DNA from: Neobacillus sp. DY30
GTDB lineage: Bacteria; Bacillota; Bacilli; Bacillales; Cytobacillaceae
Reading direction: 5' to 3'
Length of the DNA stretch: 64,000 nucleotides
Assembly: GCF_030123065.1 (NCBI RefSeq)
Contig: NZ_CP126093.1
Coordinates: forward strand, 5,214,001 to 5,278,000
This document shows positions 9,242 to 16,214 of this stretch, piece after piece. Numbering within the stretch: the first letter of the stretch is position 1; each line of letters starts with the position of its first letter. The position numbers were made by a program, and so were the translations under genes. The notes beneath the pieces were generated by a model, which was not told where the DNA came from, searched no databases, and saw only the letters and a program-made list of their open reading frames with translations.

Positions 9242-9883
9242 TTATCCTCTCTTTTTAAGAGATAGTACCAAACCTATTAATCCTGCTGCTAAAGCTGCGA
9301 TTGATAGATATAGCGGTGTATTTGATGAACTCGTTTCCTTAACTTCTTCCTTTACTTTTTCTTTTGATGAAGCATCCTTCTCAGTTGTTTTTTCTCCATG
9401 GCCATGTGCAGAAGCACCAGCTGGATTTACAACCGTTACAGAGGCAGGGTAATTAGCCTCTTCTGCTTCTACCCATTCTACAACACTTCCATCCGAGTAG
9501 GTTTGGATCGCTTTCCAAACGATTTCTGTTGCTTTGTCGCCTACTTTTCCATTCATGTTAAACTGACCAAATTCAGTCGCAGAAAGTCCTTCTCCTTCAG
9601 TTGTCCAAGTAACAGATGTAATTTTATCTGAGTCATCCTTTTGAATTTCATAGGTCCACCCTGGCTTCGGTTCAAATCGAGTAATATTAACATCTTCAGG
9701 AATTAACACTTGAACTTTTGTTGTCGTAACATCCCCTTTTTCAGAGGGAACTTTTAACGTGAACATTTCATATGCTCCTTGTGACGTTTCTTTCGGTCCG
9801 ACGGTAACATGGGCACTAGCAGCCCCAGCAAAAAGCGATAAAGCAACAATCAGTGTTACCAGAGAAATTATTAATTTTTTCAT
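9242..9883 (-). CDS. ycnI: YcnI-like copper-binding envelope protein (DUF1775)
   Basis: A secreted, membrane-anchored protein of 213 residues. A signal peptide ends at AASA, leaving a mature N-terminus HVTVGP whose first His would provide the copper-binding histidine brace known for YcnI. The DUF1775 beta-sandwich follows with conserved Trp residues (PGWTYEI, VTWTTEGEGL), then a Lys/Glu/Ser linker and a C-terminal membrane segment with basic tail. The ATG at 9883 is chosen because GGAG lies eight bases upstream. In B. subtilis ycnI is grouped with the copper importer ycnJ and regulator ycnK; neither is next to it here. Confidence 0.85.
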   Translation of the reverse strand: MKKLIISLVTLIVALSLFAGAASAHVTVGPKETSQGAYEMFTLKVPSEKGDVTTTKVQVLIPEDVNITRFEPKPGWTYEIQKDDSDKITSVTWTTEGEGLSATEFGQFNMNGKVGDKATEIVWKAIQTYSDGSVVEWVEAEEANYPASVTVVNPAGASAHGHGEKTTEKDASSKEKVKEEVKETSSSNTPLYLSIAALAAGLIGLVLSLKKRG

Positions 9884-10081
9884 TCTCATATCTCCATTCT
9901 TTTAATAGTTTATTAGATTAATAAGTTCCTTACCTATAAAATTAAAGATTTTAACTCGTTCTTTATATGACCCTAATGGGCTATTTTTTTAAATATTAGA
10001 CTAAAATGTTCATAAAAACGTCACAGTGATAGATATATCATGTAGACTGATAAAAGCAATAAATTAAAGGAGATTAACACT
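9884..10081. other. Divergent intergenic region, ycnI-like / histidine kinase
   Basis: AT-rich spacer that must hold promoters for both divergent units. The 9-base palindrome TCACAGTGA and a GATATATC palindrome are visible between about 10021 and 10042, but no promoter pair is convincing. Confidence 0.4.
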
Positions 10082-10891
10082 TTGTCATACCGACTAATGA
10101 AGTTCTTCACCGTTTTAATACCAACTCTTCTAATTGGAGGTTTTGAATTCTTTCGGCATAGTGTGATTCATCACCATCTCTCAATGGAAACAGGGAACTA
10201 TTTAATCACAATCCTAACTTTGATTATTTCCTATGCCTTTGCTTCTTGGATGTTTAAAACGATTGAACTGAAAAATCAAAAACTAACAAACGAAAGGGAA
10301 ATGCGGGCAATATATGAAGAAAGGGAACGGTTAGCAAAAGAATTACATGATAGCATTGCCCAAACTCTATTTTTACTAAAAGTCTATTTAAAAAAAGGGA
10401 AAAGTAAAGAAGCTGCTTCTCTTGTTAATTCAATCGATACCCAATTACGGCAAGCAATTTTTAACTTACGGATGAACCCAGCTGAACATGTAAATTTTTC
10501 AAACAGACTCCAAAATTGGTTAGAAGACTGGATGACAGTATCAGGAATTGACATAGATTCTGACATTCAATTAAAAGATCGGTATTTTACTGCTGCAGAA
10601 GAAGTGCAGATTTTTGGAGTCATTCAGGAAGCTTTGATAAACATTAGAAAGCATTCGGCAGCTACTACTGTTACCTTTAAGTTCCATACCTGTAATAATG
10701 AATGGGAGCTGAATATAGAAGATAACGGGCGAGGCTTTAACTTAGACGAAATTGGTTCAAACCATTATGGACTTGCTATGTTAAAGGAAAGGTCAGAAAA
10801 GTTGAACTGCAGCTTAGTGATTGATACACAATTGAATCGAGGAACAAAAATTAGTTTGCGAGGTAATAAGGAATATGATAAATCCATTTAG
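10082..10891 (+). CDS. Sensor histidine kinase, NarL-partner (HisKA_3) type
   Basis: A 269-residue membrane kinase. Two N-terminal membrane helices (about residues 8-21 and 38-58) frame a short His-rich extracytoplasmic loop (HSVIHHHLSME). The dimerisation box ELHDSIAQTL near residue 93 carries the phosphorylated His, followed by a HATPase_c domain with the N box EALINIRKH and G box DNGRGF. Translation starts at a TTG 9 bases after AAAGGAG. The gene overlaps the downstream response regulator by 17 bp. The signal is unknown; the His-rich loop and the metal-related neighbours suggest a metal or envelope cue, which is only inference. Confidence 0.85.
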   Translation: MSYRLMKFFTVLIPTLLIGGFEFFRHSVIHHHLSMETGNYLITILTLIISYAFASWMFKTIELKNQKLTNEREMRAIYEERERLAKELHDSIAQTLFLLKVYLKKGKSKEAASLVNSIDTQLRQAIFNLRMNPAEHVNFSNRLQNWLEDWMTVSGIDIDSDIQLKDRYFTAAEEVQIFGVIQEALINIRKHSAATTVTFKFHTCNNEWELNIEDNGRGFNLDEIGSNHYGLAMLKERSEKLNCSLVIDTQLNRGTKISLRGNKEYDKSI

Positions 10892-11516
10892 GATAGTAAT
10901 TGCTGATGATCATCCACATGCTCGGAAAGCGATATTAGCAATGCTTGAGGATGATCCCTATTTCGACATCGTCGGACAAGCACATAATGGGAAAGAAGCA
11001 GTAGAAATGAGTCAGCAGCTTCATCCAGATATTATTTTAATGGATATTGATATGCCTGTTTTAAATGGTCTAGAAGCAACAAAACTAATTAAGGATAAGT
11101 CCCCTTTTATTAAAGTAATTATCTTAAGTGTTTCTGATAATGTCGCCGATTTGTTTACTGCCATTCAATATGGCGCCCAAGGCTATCTTCTGAAAAATAT
11201 GGACCCAGATGAATGGATTCAATATCTGCACTCTGTTGTCGAAGGAAAAAGTGATGCAACTCGCGGATTGGCTGGTAAGCTACTCTACCAATTTAGGGAA
11301 AAAGATTTGCAGAATTCCTCCAAAACCAATTCAATTACTAAGAGGGAGAAGGAAATCCTTCTCTTAATTAGTGAAGGTATTTCCAATAAACAAATTGCTG
11401 AGCAATTATTCATCTCTGAAAATACGGTAAAAAATCATATCAAAAATTTATTAGAAAAACTAGAGCTTGAAAATCGTGTCCAACTTGCAATATATGCCGT
11501 TAAACAATTTAAATAA
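10875..11516 (+). CDS. NarL/LuxR-family response regulator
   Basis: A 213-residue partner of the preceding kinase. The receiver domain (about residues 4-120) has IADDH near the N-terminus, the phosphoacceptor in ILMDIDMP near residue 55 and a C-terminal LuxR-type helix-turn-helix (TKREKEILLLISEGISNKQIAEQLFISENTVKNH). The 17-bp overlap with the kinase suggests translational coupling. A terminator follows at once, so the pair is a two-gene unit and its targets must be elsewhere or the neighbouring metal genes. It resembles YdfI in size, but orthology is not demonstrated. Confidence 0.87.
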   Translation: MINPFRIVIADDHPHARKAILAMLEDDPYFDIVGQAHNGKEAVEMSQQLHPDIILMDIDMPVLNGLEATKLIKDKSPFIKVIILSVSDNVADLFTAIQYGAQGYLLKNMDPDEWIQYLHSVVEGKSDATRGLAGKLLYQFREKDLQNSSKTNSITKREKEILLLISEGISNKQIAEQLFISENTVKNHIKNLLEKLELENRVQLAIYAVKQFK

Positions 11517-11518
11517 AT

Positions 11519-11545
11519 CCTTAGGTTAATTCCTAAGGGTTTTTA
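11519..11545 (+). terminator. Terminator of the two-component operon
   Basis: CCTTAGG-TTAATT-CCTAAGG followed by GTTTTTAATTT, two bases after the stop codon. Confidence 0.85.
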
Positions 11546-11583
11546 ATTTGAGCAAAATGTGTTAAAAAAGCTTCAAGTTTTCA

Positions 11584-11612
11584 TTTACAAACTTATAGCC
11601 ATGTTTTAGAAT
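11584..11612 (+). promoter_or_regulatory. SigA promoter of ycgR-ycgQ
   Basis: TTTACA (11584-11589), a 17-base spacer, then TAGAAT (11607-11612). The predicted start of transcription falls inside the Zur box just downstream, leaving a leader of roughly 170 nt before ycgR. Confidence 0.7.
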
Positions 11613-11614
11613 AT

Positions 11615-11635
11615 AAAACGAAATAATTACGATTT
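11615..11635 (+). promoter_or_regulatory. Zur box overlapping the ycgR transcription start
   Basis: The 21-base site runs AAAACGAAAT, a central A, then ATTACGATTT. Against the B. subtilis Zur consensus (AAATCGTAAT-N-ATTACGATTT) only two specified bases differ. Its position immediately after the -10 element is right for zinc-dependent repression. Confidence 0.75.
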
Positions 11636-11788
11636 ATTACTTTTAAAAAACTTTTATATTAGACCTTCCCTTCTGTATTTTTATGGTCGGGTTTTCCTTT
11701 ACATATTTTACAATAGGTATTTTTATAGTTTCTAATTCATACTGTATTTTAAATTGTACAAATTAAATAATAGAATCAGGAGGTATAT

Positions 11789-12787
11789 ATGTATCGAATT
11801 ATCCGCAATAATATCATAGAATTTTCAGGTATTACAATCATTGTTTTAGCGTTATTACTGCTTTCATTTAGCACTAGCTTTACACTATCATTTGAGATAC
11901 CTTCGTCACTTTTAAATCTAAATACGATATTTCTAAGTATTTTAATAGAGGCACTTCCTTTTGTTTTAATAGGAGTCCTCATCGCGGGTGTGATTCAAAT
12001 ATTTGTCACCGAAGAACATATTCAACGCTGGATTCCAAAAAATAAGGTGTTAGCTATAATCACGAGTTGTATCATTGGAGCCCTCTTCCCTGCATGTGAA
12101 TGTGGTATTGTTCCTATCGTCCGCCGTCTAATTGGGAAAGGAGTACCCATACCTGCCGCTATTGGTTTTATGTTAACAGGGCCATTAATTAATCCAATTG
12201 TGATTGCCTCTACTTATATGGCATTTGGCAACGATTTTAAGATTGCAGGATTAAGGATGGGGTTAGGTTTTTTTGTCGCTTTGGTGGTGGCATTGGTTGT
12301 CGGCACCATATTTAAAGGTAATCAATTAAAGTCTTCTATTGTTACAAATTCTTCAAGCACATTCACAAAAAACGAATCTTTTTTAACAAAATTTTGGTCG
12401 ATGTTAACCCATTCTATTGATGAGTTTTTTGATATGGGTAAGTACCTGGTTATGGGAGCTTTTTTAGCTGCATTTGTACAAACCTATCTGCCGGCAAAAG
12501 CCCTCCTGGAAGCTGGAAGCGGAACAATATCATCTTTAGCTGTCATGATGGGCTTAGCTTATGTTTTATCACTTTGTTCTGAAGCCGATGCTTTTATTGG
12601 TGCCTCCTTCAGAAATATCTTTCCAACTTCAGCCATTTTAGGATTCTTAATCTTTGGTCCAATGATGGATTTAAAAAACACCCTTATGATGCTGAGCGTC
12701 TTCCGAATGAGATTTGTTATCGGTGTGCTGGCTTTAATCATTTCGGTCATTTTTATTACGATTATGTCTGTTCAAAGCTTTATTTAA
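11789..12787 (+). CDS. ycgR: YcgR-type permease (DUF318 / ArsP-2)
   Basis: A 332-residue polytopic membrane protein with about eight helices. The family hallmarks are the motif FPACECGIVPIVRRLIGKG near residue 110 and the second half-motif LCSEADAFIGASF near residue 265, both with conserved Cys. It belongs to the permease family that contains B. subtilis YcgR and is usually paired with YcgQ, as here (12-bp gap). AGGAGGTATAT precedes the ATG. A Zur box at its promoter points to a role in zinc supply or zinc-stress handling; the transported substrate and direction are not established. Confidence 0.85.
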   Translation: MYRIIRNNIIEFSGITIIVLALLLLSFSTSFTLSFEIPSSLLNLNTIFLSILIEALPFVLIGVLIAGVIQIFVTEEHIQRWIPKNKVLAIITSCIIGALFPACECGIVPIVRRLIGKGVPIPAAIGFMLTGPLINPIVIASTYMAFGNDFKIAGLRMGLGFFVALVVALVVGTIFKGNQLKSSIVTNSSSTFTKNESFLTKFWSMLTHSIDEFFDMGKYLVMGAFLAAFVQTYLPAKALLEAGSGTISSLAVMMGLAYVLSLCSEADAFIGASFRNIFPTSAILGFLIFGPMMDLKNTLMMLSVFRMRFVIGVLALIISVIFITIMSVQSFI

Positions 12788-12799
12788 GGGGGGAAAGTC

Positions 12800-13732
12800 G
12801 TGAGATTTCATTTTCAGCAGGCAGTCAGAGCGTTTATTTTATTAGCTTTTTCAGTCATGCTATTCAAACTCCATTTCGCCGGAGAAATTACGAAGTTTAT
12901 TAATCCTAAATACGAGGGCTTAAGCCAGTCAGCAGCTGTATTATTTATTCTATTGTTTATCATCCAAACGACAAGAATATGGACAATTAAGGAAAACAGC
13001 CACTATCACCATTGTCATGAAGAATCACACGGCCATAGCTGTAACCACGATCATGGAGATTCTCCATTTAATACAAAGAAGTTATTCTCTTATCTTGTGA
13101 TTGCTTTTCCCTTGGTTACCGGATTCTTGCTTCCTGCCAAGGTGCTCGACGCCTCTATTGCTGATAAAAAAGGCGGCTTAGCCGTATTATCTAATCAGAT
13201 GGCAGACAAACAACAAGCGGAAGAAGGGGAAACTAACACTAACCAACAGGAAGATCCAGTTATTAATGAGGATCTTGTAGACCTTTCACGTATCGAAGAC
13301 AACATTTATACAAACGAAGAATACGAACAATTAATAAAACAATTAGAACAAAGTTCAAGTATTGATATGAACGATCAAGTTTTTTCTACTTATTATGAAG
13401 AAATGCATATGGACCTCGATAAATTTAAAGGAAGAGAAATCACTTTAAATGGATTTGTATATAAAGAAGATGGGCTTCAGCAAAACCAGCTTGTTTTAGC
13501 AAGATTCTTGATTACTCATTGTGTCGCAGATGCTGGCATCATTGGATTTATATCGGAATTACCAGAATCAACAGAATCAATTGATGTGAATACTTGGATT
13601 GAAGCTACAGGTGTCTTAGATATTACTAACTATAATGGAATGGAATATCCAATCATAAAAATCACAAACTGGAAAGAAATCAAAGAGCCTAGTGAACCTT
13701 ATCTCTATCCGATTAGCGTAAAGGTCCTATAA
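12800..13732 (+). CDS. ycgQ: YcgQ-type TIGR03943/DUF1980 partner protein
   Basis: A 310-residue membrane protein: two N-terminal helices (about residues 8-26 and 42-57), a His/Cys-rich cytosolic or loop stretch (HYHHCHEESHGHSCNHDH, about 73-90) that looks like a metal-binding segment, one or two more helices, then a soluble C-terminal domain with the family Cys in ITHCVADAG. The start is a GTG after AAGGGGGG. Always next to the YcgR permease in Bacillus, it probably forms a complex with it or delivers metal; this is inferred from context and the Zur box. Confidence 0.82.
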   Translation: MRFHFQQAVRAFILLAFSVMLFKLHFAGEITKFINPKYEGLSQSAAVLFILLFIIQTTRIWTIKENSHYHHCHEESHGHSCNHDHGDSPFNTKKLFSYLVIAFPLVTGFLLPAKVLDASIADKKGGLAVLSNQMADKQQAEEGETNTNQQEDPVINEDLVDLSRIEDNIYTNEEYEQLIKQLEQSSSIDMNDQVFSTYYEEMHMDLDKFKGREITLNGFVYKEDGLQQNQLVLARFLITHCVADAGIIGFISELPESTESIDVNTWIEATGVLDITNYNGMEYPIIKITNWKEIKEPSEPYLYPISVKVL

Positions 13733-13733
13733 A

Positions 13734-13775
13734 AAAACATAGAGGGTGTCCAAAAAATATGGGACACCCTCTATT
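13734..13775. terminator. Bidirectional terminator between ycgQ and czcD
   Basis: An 11-12 bp GC-rich stem AGAGGGTGTCC / GGGACACCCTCT with an A-run on the left and a T-rich run on the right, serving both convergent genes. Confidence 0.9.
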
Positions 13776-13779
13776 CTAT

Positions 13780-14724
13780 TTAGTTACATGTTCCATGCGG
13801 GCTCGGACAGCCTATTTCCTCTTTCTCGACTTGTATTGTACTATGCTCAATATGAAATTCATCATGAAGAATCTTTTGGGATCGAGCTAGAATCTCGTCA
13901 TGTATTCCTTCGTCTAAAATGGTTATATGACAGCTCAATACTGGATAGCCGGACGTAATCGTCCAAATGTGTAAATCATGGACTTCCTTTACCAATGGGA
14001 TTTTACTAAGTGCATCTTTGACCTGTTGGATATCAATTTGTGTCGGTGCACCCTCCATCAAGATATGAAAGGAATCTCTTGTTACACGAAAACCGCTAAT
14101 AATGATTAAAACAGCGACAATGACGCTGGCAATTGGATCGGCAATCGTCCAGCCGAAAAACATAATCAGCAGGGCAGCTGCAATGGCTCCGACGGATCCG
14201 AGCATATCACCCAGCACGTGTAAAAAGGCACTTCTTACATTAAGATTATCATCCTTGTCACCACTCATTAAAATCCACGCAGCGATAATATTTACCACTA
14301 ATCCCGTGATCGAAATCATTAACATTCCTGTACTTTGAACCTCAGGAGGAGCAAAGAAACGCTGAAATGCTTCATAAAATATATATAAGGATATGATAAT
14401 GAGTGTAATCCCATTTAGTGCGGCAGCAATGATTTCGAAGCGTTTGTATCCATACGTTTTTTCTTGTGATACTTGTTTTTCCCCAAGTTTAATAGCGAAA
14501 AAGCTAAGTCCAAGTGCGGCAGCGTCACTTAACATATGCCCAGCATCAGACAATAGAGCTAAACTATTGGTTAATATCCCCCCGATGACTTCTACTACCA
14601 TAAACGCTGCGATCAAAATAAAGGAACTTAACAGTGCTTTTTTATTACTTGTATGTGAATGACCGTGTCCATGACCATGTGAGTGCCCATGAGAATGTCC
14701 ATGGTGGTGATGATGGTGTCCCAT
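13780..14724 (-). CDS. czcD: Cation diffusion facilitator (Zn/Cd efflux) CzcD
   Basis: A 314-residue CDF exporter. After the start comes a His-rich metal tail (GHHHHHHGHSHGHS and more), then six membrane helices. Metal-site residues are visible in ALLSDAGHMLSD (helix II) and FLHVLGDMLGS (helix V), and a C-terminal cytosolic CTD contains HDLHIWTI. It exports Zn2+ or Cd2+ by proton antiport. The ATG at 14724 follows GGGAGAG by six to seven bases; a TTG five codons upstream is in the ribosome site itself. It lies 74 bp downstream of cadC on the same strand, so it is likely controlled by that metal-sensing repressor. Confidence 0.92.
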   Translation of the reverse strand: MGHHHHHHGHSHGHSHGHGHGHSHTSNKKALLSSFILIAAFMVVEVIGGILTNSLALLSDAGHMLSDAAALGLSFFAIKLGEKQVSQEKTYGYKRFEIIAAALNGITLIIISLYIFYEAFQRFFAPPEVQSTGMLMISITGLVVNIIAAWILMSGDKDDNLNVRSAFLHVLGDMLGSVGAIAAALLIMFFGWTIADPIASVIVAVLIIISGFRVTRDSFHILMEGAPTQIDIQQVKDALSKIPLVKEVHDLHIWTITSGYPVLSCHITILDEGIHDEILARSQKILHDEFHIEHSTIQVEKEEIGCPSPHGTCN

Positions 14725-14798
14725 AAATATCTCTCCCAACTAGAGTTGTCTCTTAGTTTTTTCTGATCTCTTTATTGTGATTCGTTTTTCAAACAATT

Positions 14799-15167
14799 TT
14801 ACTCTCGTCCTGCAACCTCTTGCTGATGTTCGAAGGCAATGTAAATGAGCTGTTTCACATGATCATCATCAAGAGAATAGTAGACTAGCTTTCCTTCTTT
14901 CCGGTATTTTGCCAGTCCCATGCTATTTAAGTGACGTAAATGATGGGAAGCAGTTGCCGTTGTCGCACCAACAATATTGGCCACATCGCATACACATAGC
15001 TCATCTTCAAGTGTGAGCGCATAGGCAATTTTCATGCGCGTTTCATCGGACAAAGCTTTAAATATCTTAGTCACCTCAAAAATATTGCTTTTTTCAATTA
15101 AGGGCTGCAATCTTGTCGTTTTATGATCATCAACGCAAGTTACTTCGCAAATATCACGATCCTTCAT
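14799..15167 (-). CDS. cadC: CadC-type ArsR-family metal sensor repressor
   Basis: A 122-residue winged-helix repressor. The four thiolate ligands of CadC are all present at the classical positions: Cys7 and Cys11 (CEVTC) plus Cys58 and Cys60 (ELCVCDVA). The recognition helix TATASHHLRHL follows. In Staphylococcus the protein senses Cd/Pb/Zn and controls the P-type ATPase CadA; here the downstream gene is instead the CDF exporter czcD. Binding of metal would release it from the operator that sits within its own promoter, so it is probably autoregulated. Confidence 0.92.
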   Translation of the reverse strand: MKDRDICEVTCVDDHKTTRLQPLIEKSNIFEVTKIFKALSDETRMKIAYALTLEDELCVCDVANIVGATTATASHHLRHLNSMGLAKYRKEGKLVYYSLDDDHVKQLIYIAFEHQQEVAGRE

Positions 15168-15182
15168 TCCATCACCTCATAC

Positions 15183-15202
15183 ATTCAAATCTTTATTTGA
15201 TT
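15183..15202 (-). promoter_or_regulatory. Second, proximal CadC-operator-like site
   Basis: ATTCAAAT-CTTT-ATTTGATT on the plus strand is a one-mismatch copy of the main operator with the same 8-4-8 geometry, between the -10 element and the cadC start. Confidence 0.5.
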
Positions 15203-15204
15203 CT

Positions 15205-15234
15205 ATGATATTCAAATGGATATTTGAATGTCAA
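15205..15234 (-). promoter_or_regulatory. cadC-czcD promoter with CadC operator in the spacer
   Basis: On the minus strand TTGACA (15229-15234) and TATCAT (15205-15210) are 18 bp apart. The spacer contains the perfect inverted repeat ATTCAAAT-4-ATTTGAAT (15210-15229), close in sequence and position to the staphylococcal cad operator, so repression by occlusion is expected. Confidence 0.75.
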
Positions 15235-15252
15235 ATAAAATTTATATTTTAT

Positions 15253-15290
15253 GAAAAAAATAACTCCTTCTTTATTAAGGAGAAGGAGTT
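15253..15290 (-). terminator. Terminator beyond the GC-rich repeat
   Basis: The minus strand has AACTCCTTCT and AGAAGGAGTT arms followed by ATTTTTTT. It probably ends transcription of the PF06541 gene after reading through the repeat element. Confidence 0.75.
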
Positions 15291-15306
15291 GGGATTGTAT
15301 TATTGA

Positions 15307-15491
15307 GGCTGTGTTAAAGTAAATATAGATATTGGCACTCTGTTGATTTGCGCGGAAGGCACGAAGACTCCTGCGGGAGGACGGGGCAGGGGAGACCCCG
15401 CAGGCGCTAAAGTGCCGAGGAGGCTTCCCGGACCGCCCGCGGAAAGCGAAGTGCCTGGAGCGCAAATCAACAGACATATATTAACACAGCC
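15307..15491. repeat. 185-bp GC-rich nested inverted-repeat element
   Basis: Outer arms GGCTGTGTTAA (15307-15317) and TTAACACAGCC (15481-15491) are a perfect 11-bp inverted repeat. Inner arms CTGTTGATTTGCGC (15340-15353) and GCGCAAATCAACAG (15460-15473) are a perfect 14-bp inverted repeat. The core is far richer in G+C than the surroundings and contains further complementary blocks (CTCCTGCGGGAGG, GGGGAGACCCCGCAGG). From memory, very similar elements occur in many copies in Bacillaceae genomes. It has no coding capacity of its own, so it is either a MITE/REP-like element or a structured intergenic repeat. It begins one base after the stop codon of the next gene. Confidence 0.75.
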
Positions 15492-15492
15492 A

Positions 15493-16074
15493 TTATTGAA
15501 TTGGATTTGGCGATTCTGCTTCTTCGAGTGCTTGGGCAGAGTGTCTGCGAATGGACAAAGCCAATTCAGCAATGAAATATAAAATAACTGCAGGCCATAT
15601 CCATGTCCACAACAGTTCAGCAGAATCATAAAAAGAAACCACAGCAGGATGAACCCACTTAATACAAGCGTAGGATAGCAGGATCCAACAAAGTGAAAAT
15701 GGCAGACAAATATGTCCGTGTATTTGCATCGGCATATTTGAGTAGTCCCACCATTGACGTTGAAAAAACTTTAGAAGTAAGACACCGCTGATATACTCTA
15801 TCAAGGTAGGAATGAAAAAACATAACAAAAGAACAATACCCCAATTTGTTTCAGGACCTATTAAATAAACCAAGATTACAGGGGCAAAACCATACATAGG
15901 CTTAAACGGTCCATGAAAAAAATTCGGTTTAAAAAATTTTCGGTTTGTAAAGTAATTATAGCTATTTTCTAACAGCCACCCCATCAATGAATACATGGTA
16001 AAATAAAATACAAGCGCTGAAACTGCCTCAAAATTAAACGTTGTGGGAGCGTAAAAATCTAAGTAACTAACCAT
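15493..16074 (-). CDS. Putative membrane protein of the PF06541 permease family
   Basis: A 193-residue protein with five or six membrane helices. The PF06541 (CmpB-like, 'putative ABC-transporter permease') hallmarks are YSLMGWLLENSYN near the N-terminus, FHGPFKPMYGFAP in the first loop and WWDYSNMPMQIHGHICLPFS further on. There is no ATPase next to it, so the transporter label is only a family name and the activity is unknown. The ATG at 16074 is preferred because AAAGGTGG lies nine bases upstream; the longer upstream frame has no ribosome site. It is transcribed toward the repeat element. Confidence 0.75.
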   Translation of the reverse strand: MVSYLDFYAPTTFNFEAVSALVFYFTMYSLMGWLLENSYNYFTNRKFFKPNFFHGPFKPMYGFAPVILVYLIGPETNWGIVLLLCFFIPTLIEYISGVLLLKFFQRQWWDYSNMPMQIHGHICLPFSLCWILLSYACIKWVHPAVVSFYDSAELLWTWIWPAVILYFIAELALSIRRHSAQALEEAESPNPIQ

Positions 16075-16175
16075 ATGGCTAAACCACCTTTCTTGGATAG
16101 GAATTTCCCACTTTAGGTTTAGCTCTCCAGTCTCCAAATATACAGAAAATAGAAGTTTTAGAATCCCTTTAATAA

Positions 16176-16206
16176 AGAAAATAAGCCAAAGGAGTTATCC
16201 TTTGAC
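16176..16206 (-). terminator. Terminator of minJ
   Basis: Stem CAAAGGA-TAAC-TCCTTTG on the minus strand followed by GCTTATTTTCTTTATT. Confidence 0.7.
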
Positions 16207-16214
16207 TTCATTCA

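Noticed and set aside
15343..15582. Open frames through the GC-rich repeat on both strands
   Set aside because: They exist because the element lacks A+T-rich stops; no ribosome sites and no family match.
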